DNA of 64,000 nt. It comes from Lasiosphaeria ovina. Its lineage: Eukaryota > Ascomycota > Sordariomycetes > Sordariales > Lasiosphaeriaceae. The DNA is taken from the NCBI GenBank assembly GCA_033439765.1, contig JAULSN010000003.1, positions 558,001-622,000 of the forward strand. The letters run 5' to 3'. Each line of letters begins with the position of its first letter. The stretch's first letter is position 1. The position numbers and the translations under genes are program-made. This document shows positions 33,266-44,924 of this stretch, one piece after another. Below the pieces are notes generated by a model. That model made no database searches and had not been told where the DNA came from. It saw only the letters and a list, made by a program, of their open reading frames with translations.

Positions 33266-34329
33266 ATGGCGGGCAAGACAAAACCGCCAGACACACCACC
33301 CCTAGCACCACCCCCAGCACCACCACAAATTGCCAGCAACGATGCCGCCAAAACCACCAGCAGCAGCACGACGCGCGCAGTGCGGGGCGCATCACTCCTA
33401 ATCCTTCTCCAAGTAGCGTCGCGCGCCGTGACCTTCATCGCCAACCAAGCCCTCCTGCGCTTCCTCACAGCGCAACTGCTCGGCGTGTCGGCACAGCTCG
33501 AGGTGTACTACCTATCCGTGCTCTTCTTCGCGCGCGAGAGCCTGCGGGTGGCGATCCAGCGGCAGGACACGTCTTCTCTTCAGGGCAAAGGACGGAATGC
33601 GCAGGCCGCCGTCAACCTCGGGTACGTGTCGCTGGCGCTGGGCGTGCCGCTGGCGGGCGCGTTCGGGTGGCTGTACCTGCACTCGGTGAGCGCGGGCACG
33701 CAGGCGGCGACGCCGCGCCTGGCGCTCGCGCTGTGGGTGTACGCGTGCGCGGCGGTGGTGGAGCTGGTGTCGGAGCCGGCGTTCGTGGTGATGCAGGCGC
33801 GGCTGCAGTTCGGGACGCGGGCGGCGGCGGAGGCGGTGGCGACGTTTCTGCGGTGTGCGGTGACGCTGGGCGCGACGGCCGCCGCGGGCCAGCAGCTCGG
33901 CGTGCTGCCGTTCGCGCTCGGCCAGCTGAGCTACGGGGTCGGGCTGCTGGGCGTGTACGCGTGGCGCGGGGCGGGGCTGGCGCGCGCCGAGGGCTTCTCG
34001 CTGCTGCCGCGGCGGATTTTGAGTAAAGGGGGGGACGACTTCGCGCTGGGCGCGTACCTGTACCGGCCCACGCTGCAGCTGGCGTCGAGCATGATGGCGC
34101 AGAGCGTGGTCAAGCACCTGCTGACGCAGGGCGACACGTTCCTGGTCAGCGCGCTGTCGACGCCGACGGCCCAGGGCGTCTACGCGCTGGCCAACAACTA
34201 CGGTGGCCTGGCCGCGCGGCTCGTGTTCCAGCCCGTCGAGGAGAGCAGCCGCAGCTACTTCAGCCGGCTGCTCGCGGCGCCGTCTGCGTCTGTGGCTGAC
34301 CCAGCGGGAGTCGACAGAAACAAAGCGGC

Positions 34330-34370
<41 letters not shown>

Positions 34371-35107
34371 ACCTACAGGCGCTGCTCAAGGCGTACGCGC
34401 TGCTGTCGGTGGTGGTGACGACGGTGGGGCCGACGGCAGCGCCGCTGCTGCTGTCGCTGGTGGCGGGGCCGCGGTGGGCGGACTCGGGGGCCGGCGCGTG
34501 CTTGGCCGCGTACATGTGGTACATTCCGTTGCTGGCGGCCAACGGCGTGGCCGAGGCGTTCGTGGCGTCGGTGGCCAGCGAGGCCGAGGTGCACCGCCAG
34601 TCGGCGTGGATGGGCGCCTTCTCGCTGGGCTTCGCGGGCGCCGGCTTCGTGCTGCTGCGCGTGCTGGACATGGGCGCCGTCGGTCTGGTCGTCGCCAACG
34701 CCATCAACATGCTGTGCCGCATCGCGTGGTGCGCCGTATTCATCTCGCGCTACTTCCGTCGCGCGGGTGCCCCGCTGGACCTGCTCGGCGGCGTCATGCC
34801 CAAGCCTATAGCTGTTGCCGCCGCCGTCGTCACGTCGCAGCTGGTCAAGAGGGTAATCACGTCGAGTGCGGATTCGCCGCTGCCCGGGGCCAGGCAGGCA
34901 ATAGGGGACCTGGTGAGAGTGGCACTTGTTGCATTGCCCTTCGTGGCCGTTCTGTGAGTATTTGTTTCTTCTATCTCTTTTACGTCTATCGTCATATCTA
35001 GCGCTACCGAGCCAAGGCTAACAAGACAACACAGCCTTCTGTCCGAACGGCAATTCCTGCTGAGCAGCTACCGGTCTCTGCGGGGGAGGCGGGAAAAGGC
35101 CTCGTAG
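33266..35107 (+). CDS. rft1: RFT1, ER lipid-linked oligosaccharide translocation protein
   Basis: Exon 1 (33266-34953) and exon 2 (35035-35107; GTGAGT donor, CTAAC branch point, ACACAG acceptor) encode 586 residues. The start is the ATG in CACCATGGCG, since upstream in-frame codons carry no ATG. Matches to the RFT1 family include LLILLQVASRAVTFIANQAL, VYYLSVLFFARESLRVAIQR, YLYRPTLQLASSMMAQSVVK, and LARLVFQPVEESSRSYFSRL, spread over 12 or so hydrophobic spans. RFT1 is needed for Man5GlcNAc2-PP-dolichol to reach the ER lumen side for N-glycosylation; whether it is itself the flippase is debated. A poly-Ala insert interrupts the middle loop. The C-terminal tail is basic. Confidence 0.92.
34330..34371 (+). 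repeat. GCG trinucleotide tract encoding poly-Ala in RFT1
   Basis: About fourteen consecutive GCG codons in a loop before LQALLKAYALLSVV. It keeps the frame and is a likely length-variable site. Confidence 0.85.
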
Positions 35108-35209
35108 GACTCATGAAACACGACAGTTATAGCTCCTACCACAATAAAGAGAACAAAACTTTGCCACGCACGTGCGCGTAATTACACAACTCGCCATCCA
35201 ACCACGACT

Positions 35210-37339
35210 CTAGTCAAACGTGATCTTGGTGGCCTTCTTGCTCAAGTCGACGTCCTTGTAGAACGCACCGTAGGCATCGTGCCCCTTCTTCTTGACCGTG
35301 CCGCCAAACTTGAGGAGCTCCTCGGGGACCTCTTGCTTGGCCGCGCGGAGAATGTTGACCAGTCTAAGGTGACACCACATGTTAGCACTTTATCCCAACA
35401 CACGATGCCTCACTCAAATCGGGAGGAAGAGGGGAGGGAACTTACGATCCAGAGTGAGTCTTGTCGTGCTCGGTGAACAGCGTGATGGCCTTGCCAGTCT
35501 TCCCAGCCCGGCCTGTTCGCCCGATGCGGTGGACATAGTCTTCGATGGTCAGGGGGAACTATGGAACGCTAGTCAACATACGAAAGTCACGATAAGACCC
35601 AGAAAACAACTTACCGTCACGTTGATGACCAGCTTGACCTCGGGAATGTCGAGGCCGCGCGCAGCGACATCGGTCGCCACCAAGACGGTGGTCGTGCCCG
35701 ACTTGAACGCCTCGAGACTGCGGGTGCGCTGCTCCTGCCGCAGGTCGCCGTGGATGCTAGCAACACGGATTCCCCTGCGCTCGAGGAACTGTTCGACGCG
35801 CATGGCCTCCTTCTTGTACAGGCAGAACACGAGGATGCGGTCGTCCTTGGCGCTGCCCTTGGTGGCCTCCTTCAGCAGCTCTAGCAGGCGCTGCTCCTTG
35901 CCGCGCGGGTCGACCACCTCGACCTTTTGCTCGATGCGGCTGTTAGCCTGCAGCTCGACAGTCCCGTTGCCCGCCCGCCCGCCGCCGCCCTCCTCGTCGT
36001 CTCCGCCGCGCGGCCGGTTGCCAATCGTCACGCGCACCGGGTCCACCATGAAGCCCTCGGCCAAGCCCTGCACGTCAATGGGCCACGTCGCCGTGAACAT
36101 GAGTGTCTGGCGCTTCTCGCGCGCCGGGCAGCAGCCTAGGATCATGCGGATGTCGTCCTCGAAGCCCTTGTCCAGCATGCGGTCGGCCTCGTCGAGCACG
36201 GCGAACATGGCCTCGTCGAGCGACACGCAGCCCTCGTTCAAGAAGTCCTTGAGGCGGCCCGGCGTGGCGACCACGATGTCGGCGCCCGTGTTGCGGCGCA
36301 GCTGCGCGCGCTGCTCGTCCTTGCTGGCGCCGCCAAAGAGGCACACGGCAGACAGGCCGACGAGGGCGGCCAGAGGGGCGATGGCGGCGTGCGTCTGCAT
36401 GGCCAGCTCGCGCGTCGGCGACACGATGACGGCGCGGGCGTGCGCGGTGCGGTCGTTGTCCTTGCGCTTGGGCTTGGGCTTGGAGGCGAGCGCCTCAACG
36501 CATGGCAGCGAGAAGGCCAGCGTCTTGCCCGAGCCCGTCTCGGCGATGCCGATGACGTCGCGGCCCGACAGCGACGACGCCCACGACGCCGCCTGGATGG
36601 GCGTCGGCGCCGTAAAGGTGCCGAACGGCTTCTTGGCCAGCAGCGCCGAGTGCGGCAGCTGGTCGAACAGCAGGATCGGGCGCAGCTTGACGCCGAGCGG
36701 GTCGTACAAGCTGATCTCTTGCTTGGTCAGGAAGGCCTCGACGTCGGCTTCCGACACGGCTGACAGAGCGGCCGACTCCTTGTACACATAGGTAGCGCCG
36801 TTTCTCTGCGCCGGCCCGCTGGGAGAGGGGGACGGTGCGGATTTGGTCGCAGCGCTGCCATTGGACTCTGCGCTCTGCGCTTCTGTGTTTGTTGTCGAGT
36901 CCTCAGCAGACTTTGACTTTTTGGACTTCTTCTTGTCCTTTTTCTCCTTTTTCTCCTTTTTCTCCTTCTTGTCTTTCTTTCCTTTCTTGCTGGGCTTGGG
37001 CTTGGGCTCAGCCTCAGCCTCGGCCTCAGACTCTGCGGCTTCGACGGCGACGGCAGCGGTGGGGGCGGTGGCAGTGTCGGAGTCGGCGACAGGAGCGTCC
37101 GCTTCGACTTCAGGTTCCTCGGTCTGCTCCTCGGGCCGTCTCTCGCGCACTTTTTCTCTCTTCTCCTTCTTAGCCCTCTTCTCCTCCCGCTCTAGCTTGG
37201 CCCTCTTGTACTTTTTCTCCTTCTTCTCCTTCTTTACCTTCACGTCTCCGTTGACAGGGGCATCGGTCTTGGCTTTCTTGGAGGCACGAGCATTTTGCTC
37301 GTCGCCCTCGCCCCTGGAGTGCTTTTTCCCTAAAGACAT
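35210..37339 (-). CDS. dbp3: ATP-dependent DEAD-box RNA helicase DBP3
   Basis: Three exons (37339-35615, 35558-35446 and 35363-35210) give 663 residues in phase. A Lys/Glu-rich N-terminal tail of about 200 residues includes runs such as [20 protein letters not shown]. The helicase core follows: [12 protein letters not shown] (Q motif), AETGSGKT (I), VSPTRELA (Ia), ATPGRLKDF (Ib), LDEADRML (II), MFTATWP (III), [10 protein letters not shown] (IV), [13 protein letters not shown] (V) and [13 protein letters not shown] (VI). The motif III variant TATWP, the Lys-rich tail and length fit DBP3, which helps process 35S pre-rRNA at site A3 in the nucleolus. It is convergent with RFT1, with about 100 bp between stops. 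Confidence 0.93.
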
Positions 37340-38259
37340 GCCGGAGATGGGTGGCAGAGACGGTCGGTGCTGCTGCAGGGAATTGTTCGGTGATGTTAGA
37401 GGCTGCCCGGCTGCCGAGAAAAAAATGGCGGGTCGAGCGGTGGGTTTTTTTCTTGCATGCACTTGCACCGTATCGCTTATCGATAAGGCGGTCCCGCCCC
37501 CACTCCCCTCACTTTTTGTGGGGCCATATCCGGTCAAGCGGGACTGTTCCGCACTGTCGTGTGTCCACGCAACGGCTCAATTCCTTCAACAACCTACGAA
37601 AGTGCAGAGGTCTAGACAAGGTAACGGGGCTCATCGATTCAAGAAATGTCCTTTCGGACGCATCCCATTGGTGTAACAATTTTACTCACTGATGCGCCAA
37701 GATATTGGTCCCCAACTTCAACCATCAACGAAACAAACAGATTTGCACGAAATGCCACCCCTTAGTAATCGCCGCCACCCTTTCAAATACACAAGAGTTT
37801 CGGAATGCTCGATGCCTCGACGTTGAAAGTTTCTGTCTTAACCGTCTTGCAAAGGCCGATAACATGCCTCAGAGCAACGCGAAATAAGTAATTAACAACT
37901 AAACCCACGACCTTGAAGACAATTGCGGCCGACAAACTCGACATCTGACACGAGCGGGAACGGCGACCATTTCAGTAAACTGGGCTGTGTGCAAAATGGA
38001 ACCAAGGTTGACCCAGTCAGAAGGGGCATGACCAGCATTCCCAAGGTTAATTCTCTTGTCTAATCCGAACTAAATACTCGTCCACGTCGATCGAAGCACG
38101 ACCCGCATGCCCAGACCTTTGTTCCGCCCTGCAAGCACGGCCAGCGCGCTTGCGTCTTCTCCCCTGTATATTACAGCAAAAAATAACACGCCCACTGAAA
38201 TTCGCCAGAGGCGTTTCCTCGAACCTAACCAAGGTACCTAGGTAAGGTACCTTAGGCAA
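37340..38259. other. Intergenic
   Basis: DBP3 promoter side. Open frames extending past the DBP3 ATG are non-coding read-through. Nothing else is seen. Confidence 0.5.
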
Positions 38260-38514
38260 TCAGTGGCGGGAGTGCACCGTGATTCTGCCCGTCCCGCTGC
38301 AAGTCGTGCACGGTGTCGACAATCTCTTTGGGCAATTCATCGACACCGGATGGTTTCTCACGTTTGCTTTTTTGCTGCACTCGGGGAAAGGGCACTCTGA
38401 GGGATTGCTCGCGTCTGGGCATGGTATGAAACCGTTCCTCATTCCCCTTCCTTGGCATAAATTGCACTGCCCAGCATCCACTTTGCCTAATCCATTGCAC
38501 GTACTGCAGGTAGT
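38260..38514 (-). CDS. Small CxxCxGxG (DnaJ-type zinc finger-like) protein, partial
   Basis: An open stretch encodes TTCSTCNGLGKVDAGQCNLC, then QGRGMRNGFIPCPDAS, CPFPECSKKANV and TPCTTCSGTGRITVHSRH before a stop. The CxxCxGxG repeats and further Cys pairs are those of DnaJ-type zinc-binding modules, which occur in ascomycetes as tiny stand-alone proteins. No ATG lies in frame upstream; a TAG at 38515-38517 could be an intron acceptor, so a first exon is missing from my model. It could also be a gene fragment. Zinc binding is inferred from Cys spacing only. Confidence 0.45.
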   Translation of the reverse strand, partial: TTCSTCNGLGKVDAGQCNLCQGRGMRNGFIPCPDASNPSECPFPECSKKANVRNHPVSMNCPKRLSTPCTTCSGTGRITVHSRH

Positions 38515-40731
38515 CTAGTAGCTCGACACTACGACAAAACAGCATAATGCCAGTATTCATTCAACGTGAAATGGGTAGAAAGCTCTCGGGGCCTTGGGCT
38601 AAGTCAATGTACGGTTGTCAGTTGGGCTGTTTTGGTTTTGGAGCCACGGGTGTGGACTTTGGAACCACTGCCGTTCATTCCACGCACACCCTCTGGGACC
38701 AATCTCAAGGCAACAAGCGGCGGCATCAACAGTGCGGCAACGAGTTTCATCATGTTGGCCTCACCCACCAACCTATCCCCATACGGCATGCCACGGACGG
38801 CAGGGTGGGTTGGATCTCCCTGGGTTGTGATCCAGGCTCTGGCGATGAACACGGCCGGGCCTTGGTTTGTTGCCTATGCCTCTTGGTAGGCTCCTTACAA
38901 CGACAGTAGATTGCTGAGGCTCAGCGTTGCCAGTCAAGAGAGAGCGACCCTCACTGGCATGAGTCCCGGGAGATTCGTAGGTCCGAGAGATTTCCGTGAG
39001 GAATTCTGGTAACTACCTTATTTGCAACGCTGTTTCTATTTGGCCGGACAAAGTTCGGGCCTATTGAAATATAACATCACAGCGTAGAGTTGGCAGGTTA
39101 CAACTTTACGCCTTTGTCAAGCGTTCGGCATAATTTCACACCGCGAGCCCACGCCACCACACCTCGCATCGCAAGAGTCCCGGCCGCCTTGGGCGGCGCT
39201 CTGCTGGGGCACAGTTGTGATCCTACAGGCAGCACGTTGAAGTCTCACATTTCGCCGACCAATCTCTAGGAATTAGATAGTTGCAACCAACAATAGCTTC
39301 CCATTTGCCTAGGTGCCGAAAAATGATAAACGAGCGAGAACATGTCGTGACGGAAGGACTGCTCCGGAGCTCTCGGTCTTGGCGACAGTTGCCTGGCCGG
39401 AGAGTGTCTAAGAATACCTATCTAGAGAACGACGCAGCACATGCTGCACGATGAATGAATGGTGTGTGTGGAAATGGTCAGGTGGCTAATTAGTGGCTAC
39501 CTAGTTAGGGATCTATACGTCGAATTGGCTGCTTGGAACCCCAGGGCACAATATTCCGAGGTCGTGAGAGCTGGGTCGGGGTCAAGATACCTTAGGTCTC
39601 AAAGGATTTGGAGCCGTGTTTTGACTGCTTAAATGCTGTCTTGCCTGCTCCCTTTCCAACTTCCTTGTGATTCGGGAGCTCAGTTGGCGGCAAGGCATGG
39701 CAGCGGGTTGGGTGCATCGCATTTGATAGTCCAATGGTGGCCTTTTCCGCCGAAGTGGTTCAGAGTTAATTCTTTAATCCCTTGTCCAATGGTAAACCAC
39801 CTGCCTCGCACTCAAACCTGCCGACTTGGTGCTTTGGCTCAGTGCCTGTGTAACACACACACACACATACACACCTCATCACCTTGGCCAATTCCAGGCA
39901 CCTCAAACCCCAACCTTTTGGTCAGGTCCGAGATAGCCACCTGGCTACCAGGCAGCCAAGCCACTGTGCGAGGACCTGTGCCACTGCCGGAATGAATTTT
40001 CCACCTTCATCTTCATCAGGTATCTGGCCCCCAGACAACCTTCTCAACCTTTCCGGCACAGACCTCCTCGACGCCTTCATTTGCGCGGCCACGAGGAGAA
40101 CAACCCGAGATGCTCGGAAATGGCTCAAACTCACAACAAGCCGGGCGGCTCGGCGACGGTTTCAAATTCAAATGCGAAAGAGGGGGGAAGAGGCACACAC
40201 AACAAGGCAGGTCCAAAACAGGCCTACTGGTGGCTTGACGCTCTGTGGACTGTTGGCAGGCCTATTTGCATCCCGACACTTTCTGGCTGGGGACCTGCAG
40301 ACGATCAGGGACGCCGGAGAGGCTCCATGTGGAATTGAGCCGAACGTAGCCCGGCGGCGCAGAGACCGCAGGATTCGGAGATATCCAACCTAGAAGGGGA
40401 AGAGCATGCGCAAGGTGGTGGCTTCGTCCATTGCCCGACCCAGTGCTAGTTGGAATTCACTTGACCGCAGGTGGGCACCAATTTCCGCCGTCACTATCCC
40501 ATCCGCCTTTTGTTGGCATTCGACTTCACTACTCTAAGACGGAACGAACACAATTGCCCAGGCAAACTGCCAACGAGTCTGTCGGAGCACGAAACCCCCG
40601 CCACCGAGGTATGTGCCTGGCATGTGAACCATTCCATTGCAACTCTCGCGGTCCCGCGCTCCCACCAGTTCTAACCAACCGCCGGTCTACCCTTTAACCA
40701 CATATCACCCTTTTCAACAGCGCGGACCCGT
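38515..40731. other. Long intergenic region
   Basis: About 2.2 kb with scattered short open frames and no supported gene. It includes a short CA microsatellite near 39853-39874. Confidence 0.5.
39853..39874. repeat. (CA)n microsatellite
   Basis: About ten CA units interrupted by one T, in non-coding DNA. Confidence 0.85.
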
Positions 40732-41480
40732 TCAGTCCGTAGCCTCCGGCTCCGACTCCGTCTCCCACGAAATATTCGCAACCTCGAGCGGGAGCTGTGT
40801 GACCCCGCCGGCGAGGGTGCACGACTGCGTGACGCTGTCGGTTCCATTAAGAGCGACACACGTCTCAGCCGGCAGCTGGCCGATGACGGTGGCGTCGAAG
40901 AGGAGCCTATTTCGCCAAGCAGAGGGTCGTTAGCCCCACAACACGTCGAACGACATTCACGAAACGATCTCATCGGGGAGAATGAAGATCTCCTCGGAGA
41001 AAAGATAAAAAAAACTCACGGCTTCCCCCCCTCCCCACCGTCACAATACCAATTCAACCGGAACCCAATCTCACCCCCCTCCCAGTGCTCCAGCAGATAC
41101 TGGCAGCGCGCGAGCTGCTTCGGCAGCGGCAGAGCACCCGCTCCGTCATCCGCGCGACACACGCTCCAGGTGCCGCCCCCGACAGTCACAGGGATGCGCA
41201 CGAGGCGGTACGTGTCGCCGGTCCCGGGGTTCACGATGGAAAACGTCGCGCGGTACCGCGTCGAGCCGCCGCCGAGGTTGCCGGCCAGGTCCTGTGTGAC
41301 GGCCTCGACGTGGTATTCGGTCAGTGTGAAGGTCGTCGTGTTGGCGAAGGTCGATGCCGTGCAGTTGCGGTTGTCTGCTGAGGTGGAGCGGGCGTGCTGC
41401 GGTGCTGTGGCGGAGAGGGGCGAGGCCAAGGTTTGGAGGTAGAGGAGCGCGCTGAGGGCGCACGTCGTGAAGTGCACCAT
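40732..41480 (-). CDS. Small secreted Cys-containing protein
   Basis: Exon 1 (41480-41020) and exon 2 (40906-40732) join in phase over a 113-bp intron (GTGAGT donor, AATAG acceptor), giving 211 residues. It starts with a signal peptide (MVHFTTCALSALLYLQTLAS). The mature part contains FTLTEYHVEAVTQDLAG, TRYRATFSIVNPGTGDTYRL, GGTWSVCRADDGAG, FRLNWYCDGG, and in exon 2 DATVIGQLPAETCVALNGTD and VTQSCTLAGGV. Six Cys remain after the signal peptide. The alternating beta-strand pattern resembles small secreted AA1-like or Alt a 1-like proteins, but I cannot assign it. The long 5' open frame beyond the ATG is not supported. Confidence 0.72.
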
Positions 41481-42322
41481 TGCGGTGCCTGGGCTGGGCA
41501 ATTGGCGATGCCGATTGGGTAATTGGGTGGGTGAGTGAGTGAGGACGTCTGTGTTGATTTTCTGTTGCTCTGGATTACCCACACAGCAATCATTCATCAG
41601 AGGCGACAAATCTGGCCAGCGCGCGAGTTTTAGTCTTTGTCTGTGGGTGCGCGGCACGTTCATTGCCCACGTAGGTACCGCGGCCGTAGAGTGGTGTGAT
41701 ATATTCCGGGTGAAATATTGCATGCAGGCGTTGGTCGCACGCCTGGCCCAACGGCGTTCCCATTGCCATCTCCGGCTAATCCAGCCGCAGGGCCCAGAGC
41801 GGAACAAGGTATGGGAATATTCGAGAATAGGCGATAAGCGGGCCGAGAGATAACGAGAGCAGGCGAATAGCTGAACGAGTTCGATATTGTTCTGCATCCA
41901 CGGAGCCAACCATTTCGTGTTTGCGTTCGCTGTTCAGGGGTTGGTAATTCTTCGCGGCTCGTGGAACTCGCAAAGTCAAAGAATCTGGGATTGTCCAAGG
42001 GGGTGAGGCTGTTCTGGGCTCCTGCACAATCGCCGCGGTCAGGGTATCATTGATGGCACTGTGGATTGGATAACGTCACATTTCCGCTGCAACATCTCAT
42101 CAGGGGATTCGATCCCCAACGACTCTTTAATGAAACCCGAGCCAAGTAATGAATAAAGCGCGTGAAATGTAGAGGGGCCTGGCATTTCGTTCTTCTACCA
42201 GAGGCAATCTGGCAAGGTAGCATCCATATCGTATATTCACTTCGTTAACAACTCCAAGATCGCCGGTCTGATTACATTTTTGATATTTAACTCGATCCAC
42301 TGTCCACTCGCCATCCCGTTGG
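41481..42322. other. Intergenic
   Basis: Promoter side of the small secreted protein gene and 3' flank of the oxygenase gene. No other feature is supported. Confidence 0.5.
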
Positions 42323-43795
42323 CTACGCATCGGACGGGTCAACATCGTACTCAATCTCCGTCCGGATGACATACTTGGCCCCCTTGCGAACGCCGGTCCC
42401 CTCGTGCAGCAACGCGCCCCTGGTGTCTCCGTGGGGGAAGATGGCTATGCCGCCCATGACGGGCCTGACGGGATAGGCGTTGAGCGTGCCGTCCTGCGGG
42501 GCCGGCAGGAAGAAGGTGGTCTCCCCGCCCTCGAACTCGTCGTTGAGGTAGATCAGAAAGGTAAACAGCGAGCTCTGCTTGTTGCCCGCGGGCGAGGCGT
42601 CGTAGACGTACGTGTCGTCCGGCAAGATGCCCGACGGCGGCCAGGCCCCGTCAATGTGGCAGCGGTACTCGGCGCCCGGTACGTAGCGGTACACGCGGAA
42701 GCGCCGGTTGAGGCCCCGTGCTAGCCGGCCGTTGACCGAGGCCGGCACGAACGGCGAGATGCGCAACCACAGCGTGTCGTGGAAGGCCGTGTCGACGACC
42801 CAGTAGAAATTGTGCGCCAGCACGCTGATGTCGCCGTCCTCACGGAGGGGCGCGTCGGGGAGGAAGTTGACGCTTTCGCCGGCAGCAATGATGGCCTTGC
42901 ACTCGTCAGGAGAGAGGACATTCGTGGCTAGGCTGAGACCGGGAACGATGGGGTGCGGGCGGTGTGTTATCTCGGGGCAGGTGGACGAAAGAGGCACAGC
43001 GTTTGGGGTTGAGGCATAGAGTATCGCTGCGTGGTAATTTGGCGGTTTCCGGAGAGGGCCAGGGGTTGTCTCAATGATACGCAGAGAGGCGGAAAGCGAC
43101 TCAGGTGCCAAGGCAAAGATTGTCTTGTCAAGGACGGAGGCATATACTTGTTGTGGTGGCGTTGATGGGCGGAGGTCCCATATTTCCTGAAGGGAGATGG
43201 GGCCTGACGAGTCTGCGGTATTCGTATCAATGGGGCCACTGACCCGGAGGACAGCATCGAGAACTGTGATGAGCTCCTTCTCCTTTGCACTTCGTTCTAC
43301 GGCGACATCGCCCAGCCGCGTAGATAGGCCGCTGATAACATCAAGGTCCCGCACCCAGCGGCACAGGGCCCCGAGTTTGGGCTCCTCGCCGCGGATTCTC
43401 ATCTCGGCGAGCAGGATGCGGGCGTCGGTGTACTTTCCGTCGGTCAGCGCACCGGTAATTCGACCTGTCAGGTTTGAACCGGGAGCCGTGTTGAGGCCGG
43501 TGGCGCAGGCCTGGCGGAAGTCATAGACGGCGACTCGGACATCTTTGCAGGCCTTGGACTTGATTAAGCCGGGGTACTGGGCGAGCGTGGCCAGGGTTTC
43601 GACGGTGATGTCGAGGTCCTCGTCTGAAATGAGGGACCGCAGGCTTGTCGGCTCCAGCGACGCATTGTCGCCGTCGCCATTGCCATCGACGTCGCTCTCG
43701 AGAGGCGGCGTGATGAGCTTGGCCGTCTTCAGTTGCTTGTTGGGGACATCAACTGCCGGATTCTGCTTTCTTTTCTTGGACTTTGACTTGGCCAT
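42323..43795 (-). CDS. 2-oxoglutarate/Fe(II)-dependent dioxygenase (prolyl 4-hydroxylase-like)
   Basis: A single-exon protein of 490 residues starting MAKSKSKKRKQNP, which looks like a nuclear localisation signal. The first half is helical and unrecognised. The second half is the 2OG-Fe(II) oxygenase fold: the iron ligands are His and Asp in YRCHIDGAWPP and the distal His in GALLHEGTGVRKGAKYVIRT, whose basic residue would bind 2-oxoglutarate. Also present are FLIYLNDEFEGGETTFFLP and GIAIFPHGD, typical of prolyl 4-hydroxylase alpha-like proteins. The substrate is unknown; a nuclear or protein substrate is suggested by the Lys-rich start. The ORF extends upstream without another good start; MAKSK in a CATGCCATGG context is the best. 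Confidence 0.85.
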   Translation of the reverse strand: MAKSKSKKRKQNPAVDVPNKQLKTAKLITPPLESDVDGNGDGDNASLEPTSLRSLISDEDLDITVETLATLAQYPGLIKSKACKDVRVAVYDFRQACATGLNTAPGSNLTGRITGALTDGKYTDARILLAEMRIRGEEPKLGALCRWVRDLDVISGLSTRLGDVAVERSAKEKELITVLDAVLRVSGPIDTNTADSSGPISLQEIWDLRPSTPPQQVYASVLDKTIFALAPESLSASLRIIETTPGPLRKPPNYHAAILYASTPNAVPLSSTCPEITHRPHPIVPGLSLATNVLSPDECKAIIAAGESVNFLPDAPLREDGDISVLAHNFYWVVDTAFHDTLWLRISPFVPASVNGRLARGLNRRFRVYRYVPGAEYRCHIDGAWPPSGILPDDTYVYDASPAGNKQSSLFTFLIYLNDEFEGGETTFFLPAPQDGTLNAYPVRPVMGGIAIFPHGDTRGALLHEGTGVRKGAKYVIRTEIEYDVDPSDA

Positions 43796-44924
43796 GGCAT
43801 GGCGTTGATTGAATGTCGTTGACGTTGTCCAGGCAAGTGCGGGGGTGGGGCGGGCAGGGGCATGAAATTTTACTGCTGGTGGGGTCAAAGGCCCACTTAT
43901 AGGGCCGGTCCGCATTGGCCAATTAGGAATTGTCCTGACCTCTGAGAGTTCAGGTCTTGGCAGTTTGCCTCTCAACAACAACAAACTTACGAACGACAAC
44001 GAGCTTAAGTCGCAAAGAACACAGCCTCCGACCGCAAGTATTATCCAGATCATTCATGCGTTTCCATTTATCTTTATCTTCACCTTTATGGAACATATAT
44101 TACATCCCCAGGCTGAGTCTCTCATTTGTGCAGCTTGGAGTCATCGCTTACCTTGGGCATTTCGTTGGGATTAACAGACAGCCGCATAAATCCGTATCGC
44201 GGGCATTTACCCTCATGGCAACTGGTGCGGGCTCTGGGCGGGCGAAAGGGGGCCACCATACTAATCACAAATGTCCACAGCTGGTCCAATCCCTGGATAA
44301 TAATGGATACCTTAGCACGGTGGAGACCATGCATTCTTGTAGATAACATTAGCCTGGAAAAACCTTAACCCTGAGAATGTTAGGAGGGATGTAGGACTCT
44401 GAGATTAAATATTAAGAGCTAGAACAGTATTGCGTCTCTCGAAGCACATAGTTTAGGGCGAGTCGAGACTTCATAATCTTGGAGTCCCGCGCTAACAAAG
44501 ACTCGGAAAGTGGAGTGCAACTGATCAACCGTGCAGACTCGAACTTTTGAAGCCGGGCCGCGAATGAGCAACGACTTCGAACCCGGATATTAATTAAAGG
44601 CCATTGACTATACCCATTCTTTTGGTTACTTAGCCCACTGCAGCTGTTTGTCATCCTTGGTAACACCGTGACGGAGCATCGGTTGCGTACCCGGTCAGTC
44701 AATTTGTTAGTAAAGTCCAGTTTGCGCGAGCGGGGACCGTCAACAAACCCCATCGCGTGTGGACCCTCCTTGCTACCTCAGAGATTTGCCTGGTCGGTGT
44801 TACGAGCACAAGCTGAATTGCTTTTAAGATCGTTCCAATCCCGGCTCTCCATTGAATTGGTACATCTCAAGCAGTTTCTTTTCACCTAGATCTATTCGAT
44901 TTTGAATTTTGATAGGTTGCTGAG
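43796..44924. other. Intergenic
   Basis: Between the oxygenase promoter side and the MFS remnant. Short open frames only. A TTCGAACCCGG at about 44575 resembles a tRNA T-arm but no cloverleaf is found. Confidence 0.5.

Noticed and set aside
33512..34117. 201-codon minus-strand frame
   Set aside because: Antisense of RFT1, rich in Arg, His and Gln from GC bias, with no motif.
36843..37676. 277-codon plus-strand frame rich in Phe and Ser
   Set aside because: Antisense of the Lys/Glu-rich DBP3 tail.
38566..38889. Plus-strand frame of about 107 codons that looks slightly transporter-like
   Set aside because: No continuous family motif, and neighbouring sequence does not extend it.
44540..44600. 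TTCGAACCCGG resembling a tRNA end
   Set aside because: No cloverleaf can be drawn around it on either strand.
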